Source of the DNA: Gnetum montanum
Lineage: Eukaryota; Streptophyta; Gnetopsida; Gnetales; Gnetaceae
Direction of reading: 5' to 3'
NCBI GenBank assembly: GCA_015680685.1
Contig: MNCI01014495.1
Location: 755,794 to 819,793, forward strand
DNA length: 64,000 nt
Shown here: positions 45,571-57,500 of the stretch, in pieces
How the letters are laid out: each line of letters begins with the position of its first letter
Position numbering within the stretch: the first letter of the stretch is position 1
Notes under the pieces: model-generated
What the model was told of the DNA's origin: nothing
Seen by the model: only the letters and a program-made list of their open reading frames with translations
Database searches by the model: none
Program-made: the position numbers and the translations under genes

Positions 45571-46286
45571 TGATGAGTGGTGGAGCAATCCAACACCCAA
45601 CCATACAAGTCACATTTCATGTGTGACCATATCATAATCTGTGGACAAGGCAATGTGATTATGTTAGTAATTGGTTCAAGTTCGAGACCGTTGTCTTCCC
45701 ACATGGAGCTAGTGAAGTCTACGGGTATGGTTTAGCTCACAGTGAGGTATATGAGATGTTGATGTTGATAGGCCATTTCTCCTAGCAAATATGAGAAAGT
45801 GAAAATAGTTTCTAATTCTAAGGAAAACAGTAAATAGATCTATTCTATCCTATGAAAATGGATATTTGGTCCTAATTTGCTATACACACCTTGGACTCAT
45901 GTAGTCATCCCTAGAATTACCAAGTGTACCACTATTGGGCGTACCAATCAATAACACTACTAGATTACCAAATAACTACATTTAGCACTCGAAACCAGTC
46001 GTATTCATATTGTTTAACAACAATGAAAGTGCATAGAATAGTAAACATTAGCTAAGAAAGTAGTAATTAGTAATCTAAGTGAAAACAATAAGCATTATTC
46101 TAAATATAACTGACTCCTCAGTTAAGTGATAAGCAATCTTGATCTTTATTGTTGGTCATGAAATGTGTCCAAGTACACTCCACTCAAATAAAGACTCTGT
46201 ACAATCACTCAACACCACACTATGGGCATACACTGCTAAGTACTTAGAACTAAAATCATGAAAACAAACTGCAAGAGTTACGCTAC
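45571..46286 (-). repeat. Partial LTR of the TGATGA group
   Basis: Left end TGATGAGTGGTGGAGC is a normal LTR terminus. The sequence runs through R to GTTACGCTAC, where the next LTR begins at 46287, so U3 is missing. Probably truncated by the neighbour. Confidence 0.7.
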
Positions 46287-47179
46287 TGATGAGTGGCGAG
46301 GTACCCCTATGCTCAACCATACGCATACAAGCAGTTCATGCACAATTCGGTCGAATTCCAAGGACTAAGTGCTTATGTGCCCTTGTGGAACAAGGACGGG
46401 TTGATTGATCGTTGTCTTCCCAAACTTACTTGTATGTCACGATTGTATGGTTAAGTAAGCTTGAGGCATATGATTTTTATAGCTTTTATGTTTTTATCTC
46501 CTGCTGCTAATAAGGGAGGAGAGAGAGAGATAACTAAGTGACTAATTTAACTTAACTACTGATTAACTAGGCTTTAACTAATCCTAACACCAGTATCTGT
46601 TCTCACTTGCCATACACACCCTAAACCAGCGCAACACTATTGGGATTACCAAACACTAATCGTTACTGGGTTACCAAGTGTTACATGCATGCTCGAAGTG
46701 TCGTACTGTGTGTGCTAATAACAGAAATGTAAAGTGCATAAAATAAAATAAAATAAATGCAGAAGAAAATAAAATAAAATAAATGAGTAAGAAAACAAAT
46801 CTCAAGTGTTGCAAAGATGAATCNAACTACAAAAGTTTCACTACTTGACTGCTAAAAGACTCCTAAAAGACTTCTCCCAAAGACTCCTTCTTCTGAATTG
46901 TGCGCCTGGGCACTATATTTATAGGCTTGGGAGCAACTACTCTAATAATTAGAAAAACTGCCACTCTAATAATTAGAAGAATTGCCACTCTAATAATTAG
47001 AATAAACCGCTAGAGTAACTGCTCTCATCAACTACTATGGAAAAACTATTGCAAATTCGTGCACCTAAGTATTGTTTTATAGGCTAGCACACATCCCACG
47101 ATATCATATAAAAGATGACATAGCTAGTGCTACAATATTAGAGCTATGATATCGTAGTCCATCAAACTTGACTTTATCA
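46287..47179 (-). repeat. 3' LTR of element 3
   Basis: Left end TGATGAGTGGCGAGG, right end GACTTTATCA, followed by a decayed PPT (minus GTCGTTGGGGCA). GATATC at 47100-47105 and 47148-47153. It lacks about 100-150 bp of R sequence seen in other LTRs at a point marked by a single N (46824). A 24-bp unit with TCTAATAATTAGAA is repeated three times at 46937-47006. Confidence 0.8.
46937..47006 (-). repeat. Three copies of a 24-bp unit in the LTR
   Basis: Unit GCCACTCTAATAATTAGAA; the TCTAATAATT core starts at 46941, 46965 and 46989. It lies near the TATA region of the LTR. Confidence 0.8.
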
Positions 47180-47360
47180 TGCCCCAACGACTGACTAAAA
47201 ACTCATTTGCAACTTAAAACAAAATGAGGATAGAGTTACTTACAACATTGGGAGGTAGATTTACATGACACTTATGCCATAGTGGTGTTTTACAAAAATT
47301 ACACAAGACATGACAGGACAAACTTTCACAACAAACAAAAATGGATGAAGCTAATGTAGC

Positions 47361-47770
47361 CTATGTAGTGCCTGGCGATGGTGGCTCTTCCATTAATTAC
47401 TTCCCTTGTCATTTGGCTTCTAAAATTTGTATCTATTTAGGAGTGCCTAAAGTTTCTCCTCCTCTGTTCTTGGGTCATGTACAATTCATGCTTGTTGTGC
47501 AATGTGTGATGGAGCTGGTACATCCCATGGACATGGTTGTTGCATAAACATCTGATTGGTGTTGATGTACCATGCACAAACTGCCTTCTCTTTTCTTCAA
47601 ATTCTTTGGACTTTGTGCATAATTCATGATAGTCAGATAGTCTTTTGGCCAGGTTCACTGCAACATCCTTTTGTCTTTGATAGCTAGCCTCTACTACTTC
47701 TAGTTCAAAGTTTGTCACCTGAAGCTTTTGTAGAGCATCTTTTTGATCTACAAACTCCTTTTCGATCACC
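47361..47770 (-). pseudogene. ORF2 C-terminal fragment of element 3
   Basis: The minus strand reads KEFVDQKDALQKLQVTNFEL near 47760-47700, followed by EVVEASYQRQKDVA, NLAKRLSDYHEL and KSKEFEEKRRQFV. This matches the coiled-coil end of ORF2 in A (4920-5120) and B (37860-38050). A frame change leads to a MEEPPSPGTT tail with a stop at 47361. Only the last quarter of ORF2 is present. Confidence 0.75.
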
Positions 47771-48995
47771 TGAAAATCAAGAGGATAAGATCATCCACAA
47801 ATAATGGTCATGATGTCCTCTACCAATCCTAAAGAAAAAATGATAGACTGGTCTACTAGCTTTAATCTAATGTTGGTCTTTTTCAATAGAGGTAGGTTCT
47901 AGGCTTTGTACATCTCTTGCAAAATTAAGTTAACTCCAGAACCTAAATCCAAAAGAGCTTTGCACAGTTCATTTTCAGCAATCTGCAAATAGATAATGGG
48001 ACTCCCCGATTAGGTCTCTTCCTAAGAAGGTGATTAGCCTTGATCCAATCTATGATCATGTGGATCAACATGAAAGTGTGCAACTAGGAAGCACTTTGAT
48101 TTGAAGGCTACTCGATAGGAATTTCAGAGGTTGAAGTAGCAGGGTTGGCAGCCATAGGTGTTTGAGAGGACTTTGTGGGGCTATTGGTTCTGAAGAATGG
48201 TCTCTTTTGAGGTTTGAATTTAGGACCACTTGATTGAGGAGTCAGTTATAAATTTACTACTTTCGTGATGTTTCTTTGCTATGGCTAGGTAGGTATTTCA
48301 CCCTGCATGGATGGAGTAGGTGGTAGAGGTGTCGATGGTTACAGTGTAGGATTAAATGGTTGTTGAGGAGGATAGAAGGAAAATGGAGACTCCCTTCTTG
48401 GAGAAGATGCTTTGTAGTACTGAGGAGGGTAGTAGTGATGTGAGAAGGAAGCATGACTTGAAGAGTCACGTTGAGATACTAGTTGCTAAATGTAATAACC
48501 ATAGGGATCAGGTTAACGATAATGGTACTATTACCTTAGATGTGACATCCTCCATAATAGTGGGTGTTGCCATTGTTGATACTACTCTTGAGGTTGAGGT
48601 GGTACTCCACTTGGATAGTATGCTTGTTTGTGAAATTGTTGCTAATAGTTGTCTTGTGGATAAGGTAGTTGCCTAGGTTCTTGCCATTTTTCCAATCTAG
48701 GATTCAAAGCATACATCCCAAATTCTTGTAAGTGCGTCAACATGGGACAACATCCCTTAGGATGTTCATATTGACAGATGTCACAACCATCATCATCACT
48801 TTCTAAATCTACAACATCTTCTACTACTATAGCTTTACCCTTATCCGTGTGATATTTCTATTCAACATCCTTTTTCTTCCTTCATTCACAAGCACTACCT
48901 CCTTGATCTTTGCATTCCTTTGTAATCTTCAAAGTAGTTTGAAACTTATCATCCAAGGATTCCCACATCTTATCTACTGTTGATGCATAAATTTT
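47771..48995 (-). pseudogene. gag C-terminal part and protease start of element 3
   Basis: Minus strand. The protease active-site block NELCKALLDLGSGVNLI is at about 47970-47925, with Leu instead of Ser in DSG. Upstream come the KRPFF-type end of gag (about 48215-48180), the Pro-rich tail (48257-48469), the Cys/His block CDICQYEHPKGCC (about 48790-48755) and VDKMWESLDDKFQ near 48975-48935. The gene is cut at 48995 by an insertion and continues at 51115. Numerous stops. Confidence 0.75.
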
Positions 48996-51105
48996 GGACA
49001 CACCAACACAGGGAAAAACCACTAGTTTAAGGAGACTATCACCTAAGGTGCCTCTTGTATGGGTACAGAAACCTAGGAATAGTCTCAGCTGGAGAGGGCT
49101 ATGCAATGTTCCAAAAAAAATTGTAAATCAAACTAGAAAATTTGGAGAATTTAAATTTAATAATTATTTTGAATTTCAAGACTTAATGAAAATACAATGA
49201 GTAACTAGTAAATTTAAACCTTTCCCTACTCTCTTGCTACTATCATTGGTCCATTGCTGTCGATGGTGCCCACTATGAGGTAGGAAAACCTTGGCCACTA
49301 CTACTGAGAGGGAGACCTACCACATGTTGCCATTTTCCTATGCAATGTGCTATTTGGAGTTGCCACCATTATCACACTAACTGCCACATGTGCTACCACT
49401 GGGAGAGAGATAGAGTGATCCCATGCCTACCACCATCATGTGCCTCTAACGCATAGGCATTGTCTATGTTGCTATAAATGCATCTCTGACACATGGTAGT
49501 AACTACTACTATTCAAGAGCTTGTCATGCTTCCCATCATCATGCCATGCATCACCTCTATTGCTGGTAGAGCCTCTAACATGCACTGCCAGAAGAGCCTA
49601 CCACTATCATGCCACGTGTAGTGCACCATTTGAAGCTACCACTGTTGTGTTGATTGTTGCTGCCATCATATGCAGACAATTTATGTGCCCCTATTGCCTG
49701 CTATTGACTATGCACATGTTGTTTTTTCTATCCACTGTTTCTCCTACCTACCATAGTTTGGAGTTACAAACATGCCATTAATAAAGAGAGAGAGGCCCTT
49801 GCTATCCTTTTCCATCAACTATTATTGTTCACAGCTCTACCTTCCATGCACTTGTAGCTCTAACGGTGCCATGAAGAGCCATGTGTCCAAACTGCCTAGG
49901 GAGAGAGAGGACCCTGCTTCTTCCTAAAACTATTGATCAACACCTATAATGCATAGTTCGGAGCTACTGCTGTTAGAGAGAGGGAAGGCTTGCTAGATCC
50001 TCCTGTTGCCAATTGTGGCCACCTTTTATAGCCACTCGTTGCGTTGGTTATGCCCACCACCCTCACATTCTGCACATAACACCCTACACTACCACCCCAC
50101 ATTACATCCACCTCTTGAGCTATTATATCCACCTTCTGCTCACTTGGTGCAACTGCCACCACATTCTATCTACCACTACCACGTAATTTCCTCCATCGAC
50201 ACCATGTTCTCCACCACCATCAGCTGTGAGCTACAACTTGGACAAATCGCCATTAAATCTAAATTTGCTTCATCAACTACTCCTCTATTTAGTAATAGCA
50301 AGGAAAAAAGATCCCAAGTGATGTCTCTACTAGATGATCTCCTCCATTTTATGGAATCCATTCTCTATGAATATGAGAAAATAATTTTCACATATGCTAA
50401 GCATTGGAAACAAAAGATCCTTCACCTCATAATTCTAAAATAAAAACTAAGGTTTCTAGCAATAGAGATGTAACCTATAATTTTTATGTCTAATAATTTT
50501 ACTACAGGATAGTAATTTATTTTTAGGAAATATAATTTAATAATTTAATTTAGGTTCCTACATGTGGATCCGTCTCCACTGTTTGCAAATGTCCATGTAC
50601 CCAAATATGTTTTGAATGACTAATACTCTTACTTCTTTACATCATAAAATGGGATTCATTTCATGCATAGAGTTATATTTATTTCAGATAAATAAGTGTA
50701 TATTTGACTTTAGATTAATGATTACGTACTAGTTATCATTGGGATTATAATGGAATTAGTTTCAAATATTTCTTGGCCATCATATTGTTAAAATATTATT
50801 ATTATAGTACCAAGGAATCATATTTTTTTTTAATTTTCCTTTTTAATCCCTACTTTGGTTTCTATGGTGTAAGTGAGGATAGCTGGCATTTGGCTTCATA
50901 TAAATTTGGTCCATGATTCATGTTTTTGTTGATAAGTGACAATAATTTAAAGGTTTCATGATACCTCTCATTGAAAGCACCCTTTCAAATTGTGAAACCA
51001 TACCCTAGTGATTAGACTAGTAAATTGTGGCCTCATGCCTGGCATGGGTGAGGTTGACATCAACATCTACATTGGCTGATATTTCAATGACAGATTTTTA
51101 TATCA
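48996..51105. mobile_element. 2.1 kb insertion in gag of element 3, unclassified
   Basis: Flanked by the 9-bp direct repeat ATAAATTTT (48987-48995 and 51106-51114), and splits a recognisable gag. The content is unlike LTR elements: Pro/His/Ser-type low-order sequence full of CTACCACCAT-like words (49200-50200), then AT-rich sequence. No transposase, no clear terminal inverted repeats (ends GGACACACC and GATATAAAA read inward). A 9-bp TSD would suit a Mutator-like DNA element; unproven. The right end (51003-51060) has a tRNA-like, SINE-like look. Confidence 0.5.
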
Positions 51106-51114
51106 ATAAATTTT

Positions 51115-52765
51115 TTCTCTGCATCATTTCATCAAGTGGTGCTTCCTTCTCATTCTCATGAAAATGAACCTACCTCTTGCAAACGGAGGGATCTCTATTG
51201 TACTCCTATGCAATTTCCTAATTCTTTAACTCTCCTTCCTCTTTAGCCACCTATTCTATGAGTCTTTGGATATGATGGACCCTTAGCTTAGAAAGTCTTC
51301 TTTGGGCATAGATCCCAAGGGTTGTCCTTGTTTCATTTTTGAGCCCATCTATGATATGGCACATATGATCTTGTTGAGAGTATCCATGGCTTAGGCATCA
51401 GTGCAATAAGGAGTAGTACCTACCCATGGTTGTATCCAAGGACTCATGAGTGCCTTACTTCTATCCTTAGATTTTTCTCCATAGATTGGACACTTTGGAG
51501 TACGTTTGATACTTGTCATTGAATAGGTTTAGCATTGTACTCCATCATCAAATAGATTCAAGTTCCAAGGACCGGTACCAACTTTCTACTTGTTTTATGA
51601 GTATCCTTGAGGAAAATTTCAACTTTTGCCATTCATTTTCCACATTTTGCAAGGCACAGGCATCATGGAACACTTACAAATGAATTTTTGGATCTAAGTT
51701 ATATCCCTCCTCAAATTTGGGGATATTATTCATATCTAGCCATTTGATGTAGCTATTCTTGAAGTGCCTGGTAGGAATTTTGATAGCCTCTAAGATATTC
51801 AGCATGTTTCTTGTAGCTAGTAGAGGCTCATCATATTCATAGTAGTTTCGGTGACCCTATCATAGCCATGATGCCTACGATGAGTTCTTTTGTGTCTTCT
51901 TTCTTTATGATGTTGCTCCCCTTACTATTATTGTTGATCCTACCCCTATTCTTCGTTATCTCAAGAGGATCTACGATCATTCCTATCATAGCATTCATCT
52001 TCATCATGATCTTATTTGTCCTTTCTATAGTCTCAACCTCTGCTTCTCTTGTTAAGTTGGTAGAGGAAGATGATGTGGAGGATGCTGAGGGTGAAGAAGA
52101 AGGAGAATTAGCACTAGAACTATGCCTACAGGATTTTCTCCTTCGATTCCTACCTTGTTCCTTATGTTTATTTTTGTCCTAATGATTGTCATTATTCTTT
52201 CCTTTGGGTGATTGGCTGCCATCTTTTGAAGCCCCTTGGTCATGAGAACTATTCTTTCCATCACCAAGGTTGTCCACAGTGGATTGCAACCTTTAATTAA
52301 GGGCTTCTCATAAAAAAAGTGGGAGAATATATGTATTGGGATTCAATTGAAAAGAAGTCCTTGCCATCTTTGTGTTGTTGCAAGAATAATGAGTAGGGGC
52401 CCTCTTGCCTTTTGAAGCCTCATAGCATGTTTCCATCTGCTGATCCTTCTTCCATTGGGCATCAGTGGGATGATAATCTCAATAGATGTGATCTTGGACC
52501 TCATACTCAACATTGAGTCTAGTGATGTCATGATCATATTGTTCATCAACATTATAGGAATAGATCTTTTGGGAGGCAAAAGGATGTTGCCCTTCATGTC
52601 CCTCCAACACAGTTTCTTGTCTTGATGTAGGATGAAGGTGAAATTTAAAGCATTTGGATGGGTATAAACAACATGAAGTTGTTGGGACGTTTTTTGCACT
52701 TCCTCTCTTTGATTGAATCTACCTATAAATGGTAGTGGAGATTCATCCCTACGAGAAGAAGCCAT
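51115..52765 (-). pseudogene. gag N-terminal part of element 3
   Basis: ATG at 52765-52763 (MASSRRDESPLP). N-terminal block with VVYTHPNALNFTFILHQDKK (about 52680-52620); Ser/Glu-rich linker; gag domain with ESWYRSL near 51590-51570 and LFNDKYQTYSKV-like sequence near 51520; MGCHHALLH/LGH region near 51410-51380; RTTLGIYAQ-like at about 51330-51300; ends at the insertion after MMQRKN at about 51115. Longest open piece 52343-52765. Decayed. Confidence 0.75.
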
Positions 52766-52915
52766 TGTTAGTTCTTAGCTAATAAAACATTGTGCTTTAC
52801 TCTTTTATTCTTAATGATTGGATGTTAATTGATTGCTTCAAATTTCTATGTATAATAACACTAGCTCCCTATTTAGCACACTTACCTTAAACTAAATCAA
52901 AGGTAATAGTGCCAA
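52766..52915 (-). promoter_or_regulatory. Leader and decayed PBS of element 3
   Basis: Minus strand TTGGCACTATTACCTTTGA next to the LTR (about 52915-52897) aligns with the tRNA-Asp PBS but is the most decayed of the set. Confidence 0.5.
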
Positions 52916-53751
52916 TGATGAGAGGCAAGTAGTCCCTATGCCCAACCATATGAATCACCAATGTGCACTAGCAATCTAGTCGAATTTTGTGGACCTAGTT
53001 CCTAAGTGTGCATAAAGAGAAAGGTAGTGTCTTATGAGATGTGGTTGTTGTCTTCTTAGCCATTGCATATGATATTTTTTTATATTTTTATATTTTTCTT
53101 TATTTAATCTAAATGTTGGAGTAAAAGTAAACGGTTGGTAAGCTAATTATCTAACTGGCTAACAATCCTAAGCTACTAGCCTAATATAAGCATTTGGTTC
53201 CCACTTGTCATTCACATTCTAAACTTGCTCTAACATCATTAGGTTACCAAGTGTATACTACTGGGTGTACCAAATTTCCATCATTGGGATTACCAAGCAT
53301 TAAGCGGTATGTTTGAAGTGGTTGTACTTATGTGTTATTATTGTTAAGTTCATTAATTAAGGTATGAATGTAAAGTGCATGAATAATAAGGTGCATAGAA
53401 AGAAACATTAATCTAGTCTAAGTGCTACAAGGAGTTCCAAGAATCTCTTCTTACCATCACATCTAAGTCTTTAGGTACATTGAAACTTGAATAAGGATCC
53501 ATACAATCCTTAGCTCCTATTACAAGCATTCAAAAAATATTCTAACTCTAGGCTAAGAAAACTACAAGAATTTAGCTATGCTAGTGACTTAACAGGCCAT
53601 AAATGCGATGGGTATGTACATTCATATAAGTAATACTAGACACTGTGTCAACACATCTATGTCCATGCATCAAATCATGTGTTGAAGAGGCTATGTCAAT
53701 AGGGCTACAATGATGCATGCCCATTAATGTAGCTAATCGAATGATTCATCA
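52916..53751 (-). repeat. 5' LTR of element 3
   Basis: 836 bp, left end TGATGAGAGGCAAG, right end AATGATTCATCA. U3 has no GATATC; instead GATGCATG-like words occur (about 53670-53720). It is followed outward by gypsy RT sequence. Confidence 0.75.
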
Positions 53752-53863
53752 TTGCTAAAGAAAGGGAAGATTCATTCTAGTGTCTCATCTTGGGGAGCAT
53801 TAGTCCTACTAATCAAAAAGAAGAATGGTACCTTAATGTTATGTATTGATTATAGGGCATTAA
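53752..53863 (+). pseudogene. Ty3/gypsy RT fragment, first piece
   Basis: One open frame reads SWGALVLLIKKKNGTLMLCI followed by DYRAL, the classical start of gypsy reverse transcriptase (SSPWGAPVLFVKKKDG...CIDYRALN). It is cut at 53863 by element G and continues at 60581. The left side is cut by the LTR of element 3. Confidence 0.8.
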
Positions 53864-54851
53864 TGGAGCAGGTTCACTCCACAAATAAATCACCTTCAAT
53901 GTACTAAATGTAGATATTACACGAAAAAATTTCCTTGCTAGAAAATAAGAAAACTAGCTATCTTCAATTAAATTATTAGAAGACTACAACAGGGTTCACA
54001 TAACCCACAAGCATCCAAGAAATTATCATACTAAAATGATATTAAAGAGCATGAGGCTTTATAACCACACAATGGTTGTTCTCAATGCAAGAAACCACCA
54101 ATAGAAATCTCTCCCATAACCTGGGGTTGAGATCTCAACTCACAAGTGAGATATAAGAGAAAAAAACACATAGATTAACACACCACAAGCTGATCTTAGA
54201 GCTACAATCACCAATTGTACTTGCCCAATGTTCTCACCAAGTCTCTCTTGCCTAGCTCTCCTTGCATACCAACTCCCCTCTCTTATCTACATGGATGAAT
54301 GCACACATAATATACAGATCCAAAACCCTAGGAAGCTTTCTATTTACCTCCCTAGATATTTTTCATGAGGATCTAGAATCTTTTAGATGTTTCCCACTCA
54401 AAACACCACATTATAGCTTTTTCCTTTGCCAACATAGACATCTGTTATTTCATGCAGGCATCTACTGTGAAAGCCCTACTTTCAAGAGAGATATTTATAG
54501 TTTTTGGTAGATATCTACTTTGGACTTGGGATGTCTACACTTTAAGGGAGACATCTCTGGGAAGATGTCTATTTTATAGGTGCGAAAAATAAAAATTCTT
54601 GTTGTGATGCTAGGAGCCTTTGAATGCCTCCCAACAAGTTTCCATAGACCTTGGAACCTCGTAAACTCATTCAAATAAGACAAAAATACCTCTAAACATG
54701 TCAAAACATACAAGAATATTCATCATAAAAAATCAACCCCAGAAAGCACAAAAAACAAGACACACTCATATAGGTCTTCTCCAAGTGTGAAACCTACAAA
54801 AACAACTTGTAGGACAAGCACAAGGGAATTGAAAGAGGTGTTCCTAAACTA
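53864..54851 (-). repeat. 3' LTR of element G
   Basis: 988 bp, left end TGGAGCAGGTTCACTCC. Collinear with 59619-60580, including CTAGCTATCTTCAATTAAAT and the run of ATCTACTTTGGACTTGG-type words. PPT-like AAGGGTGGGAGAGC (minus) abuts the right end. Confidence 0.88.
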
Positions 54852-55439
54852 GCTCTCCCACCCTTCAAAAAGTAAACTCATGTAAACAAGGGAGTAGGGG
54901 TAGAAGTTATTTCCCACTCAACAAGTTTGGTCTTATGAACTCATACAACATCATTAGTAAATTGATACTTCCAATTGATCAATTATTCATGCCTCTTTAT
55001 CCCTCGAGTGCTAGAAACTTCCTTCCACTTGAGTACAATTGCCTATCTTTCCATTGAAGGCTTGGACTAATTAATATCCCTCTTTAACTCATTAATGCTA
55101 CCCTGTATGGTCTACTCATCAGTTGGTCCATGATAGTGCATAAGATTTGAATTATTATACATAAAATACATACCAACATCATTTGGTAAATCAATCTCAA
55201 AAACATTGTCATCAATTTTAGCCTTGATTTTAAAGAACCCCATCTTCTTTTCTTTCAATTGGAGAAGTTAACACCTCGCAATTACTTCTTCTTCAAGTGC
55301 ATCCAAACTAAGTCACCAATAGCAAAATTAGGCTTTTACTTACCCTCATTCCTCTTGAGGACTCTCTCTTTAGCCTTCTTCTCAAGATTTGATTTTATTT
55401 GTGCATGGAGATCCCTCATCTCTTACACAAAATTAGCAC

Positions 55440-56330
55440 TAAGTTGAGCTTCATCATCAAAGCTCTTCAAAATATTCACCATCTTTGGAAAAAATTCATA
55501 ATTCACCTGAAATGGGCTTTTCCTAGTTGCAACATGAAAAGCATTACTTTATGAAAATTTAGTATGACACAACAAGTTTTCCCACCTGTTTGTCTATCCA
55601 TCACATAAACATCTTAATATGTTTAGCAAGGTTTTATTCACCAACTCTATGTGGCCATTAGATTATGGATGATATGCACTAGAAAAATTCAACTTTGTCC
55701 TTAAAATCTTCCAAAGGGACCTCTAAAAATGACTTGTGAACTTGGAGTTTCTTTCACTAGCAATATTCAAAGGAATATCTTGTAGCTTCATAACATGCTG
55801 GAAAAATAAATTTGCAACATGAGAGGCATCACTCACCTTCTTACATGGAATAAAATGTGTCATCTTGGAGAAATTATTTATAATAACAAAAATTGCATTG
55901 TTTCCACTCTTGGTCTTTGGAATACCACTTACAAGGTCCATTGACACACTTTCTCATGGAACTTTGGGAATTGGAAAAGGCATATAGTGTCCATCCACAC
56001 CTTTACCTCCTTTGAACTTCTCACATGTTAAGCACTCCTTCATAAATTTTGAAACTTCTTTAGCCATACTAGGCCAAAAATAGTGCCTACCCATAGGTTC
56101 CAATGTTTTATCTCTACTCATATGACCTGCCATGCCACTACAATCCTTTTCAAACAAGATCTTTTTCTTAAATTCACAATTAGGAACACACACCTTTTCA
56201 CTTATAAATAATAGTTCATCTTGAATATGATAGTCCCTCCATTGGTCTATCCTATTCATTAAGAACTCTTTGAGGCTCCTCCAAACCTACCCAAAATCAA
56301 CATCATGCTCATATAAAGAAGCAAAATCAC
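55440..56330 (-). pseudogene. Integrase of element G
   Basis: Minus strand. The H2C2 zinc-binding domain lies in 56259-55954 (GHMSRDKTLEPMGRHYFWPS, then ECLTCEKFKG). The catalytic core is in 55947-55723 with MDLVSGIPKTKSGNNAIFVI and, at the second acidic site, ASERNSKF where active enzymes have an Asp. Next come a PHRVGE-like block (about 55620) and a C-terminal GPY/F-like region (KPNFAIGDLVWMHLKKK near 55300) that continues toward 54900. Broken by frameshifts and stops. Confidence 0.8.
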
Positions 56331-56399
56331 CCATACCTTCTACATGAGGTACATTGAAATTTACCATGCACCATGGATAATACATTAGCCACCACATTG

Positions 56400-57500
56400 G
56401 CTTTCCCACTTTTGTGCTTCAACAAAAAATTGAACTCTTGTAACTGTGCAATCCACTTCATGTGCTTTGCACTCAACTTCTTTTAAGAGGTTAGAAATTG
56501 AAGTGCTTTGTGGTCCATCATCAAGGTAAATTTCTTGGGTAACAAGTAATGCCTCCAATGCTTAATTGCATGAAGAATAGCATACAAATCCTTCTCATAT
56601 ATGCTATATTTTTTCCTTGACTCATTCAACATTTTAGAAAAGAAAGCAACATGCCTACCTTCTTGTGAAAGTACTCCACCAATGGCAAGTCCACTTGCAT
56701 CCACCTCCACCTGTAAAAGCTTTTAAAAATCTAGAATTACAAGCATTGGTTTACTAGTAATCTTTGCTTTGAACAAGTCAAAGCTTTCTTTGGTTTCATT
56801 ATCCCACCTAAATTCTTTATTTTTCTTCAACAAAGCAAACATAGGCCATGAAATACCACTAAAATTCTTTATCAACCATCTCTAAAAACCTACTAAACCA
56901 AGGAATGATCTTACTTTCCCAACATTCTTAAGAGTTGGCAAATCCCTAATAACCTTTACCTTGGTAGCTTCCATCCAAATTTGATTTGTAGAAACCACAT
57001 GACCCAAATATATGATTTCCCTCTTGAATAAATGACTTTTCTTCATATTGATCATCAACTGTGTCTCCACCAACTTAAGGAACACTATCCTCAAGTGATC
57101 CAAGTGCTCTTCCACATAAGAGCTATACATCACAATATCATCAAAAAAGACAATATAGCACTTACCAATCAAGTCCTTTAAGACATCATGCATCAATCTC
57201 ATGAATGTAGCAAGTGCATTTGTGAGCCCAAATGGCATCACCAACCACTTAAACAATCCATCCAGTATTTTGAAAGTTGTATTCCACTCATCACCAGGCC
57301 TGATTATGATTTGATGGTAATCACTCTTCCAATCAATTTTGCTAAAAATCTTAGCAATGGTAAGGACATCAAGGATATCATCCATCCTTGGAATAGGAAA
57401 CCTATACCTCACTATTATCCTATTCATTGCCTTGGAATCCATGCACATCCTCCATTAATTGTTGTTCTTCTTTGGCATTAGCACCACTAAAACTACACAA
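56400..57500 (-). pseudogene. Reverse transcriptase and RNase H of element G
   Basis: Minus strand. RT is open over 57448-56882: [57 protein letters not shown] and the catalytic FFDDIVMYS (DD at 57142-57137). A stop after SFLGLVGF leads into a second frame. RNase H follows at 56710-56483: EVDASGLAIGGVLSQ, YEKDLYAILHAIKHWR and MMDHKALQFL, with the acidic residues visible. The family is certain. Upstream, at about 57600-57480, lies the start of RT, partly lost. Confidence 0.9.

Larger units (their letters stand above)
46287..53751 (-). mobile_element. Element 3: rearranged minus-strand element
   Basis: LTR-like sequences at both ends (46287-47179 and 52916-53751), with gag, a protease piece and the C-terminal end of ORF2. 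The two LTRs differ strongly in U3 and the flanks (GCTAC and TTGCT) do not match, so this is not one simple insertion. The ORF2 end joins the protease region near 47770, leaving out most of ORF2 and the spacer. It probably arose by recombination or deletion between two elements. Confidence 0.65.

Noticed and set aside
49521-50443. Open frames in the 2.1 kb insertion as possible genes
   Set aside because: Low-order Ser/His/Pro/Cys composition from repeated CTACCAC-like words, stops between them, no family pattern.
51003-51060. Third tRNA-like SINE candidate at the right end of the 2.1 kb insertion
   Set aside because: Words resembling A and B boxes are present but no TSD and no clear start were found.
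45566-53756. Matching TTAGCAA-type flanks at 45564-45570 and, inverted, at 53752-53758
   Set aside because: The match is reverse-complementary while both LTRs have the same orientation, so it is not a TSD; probably chance.
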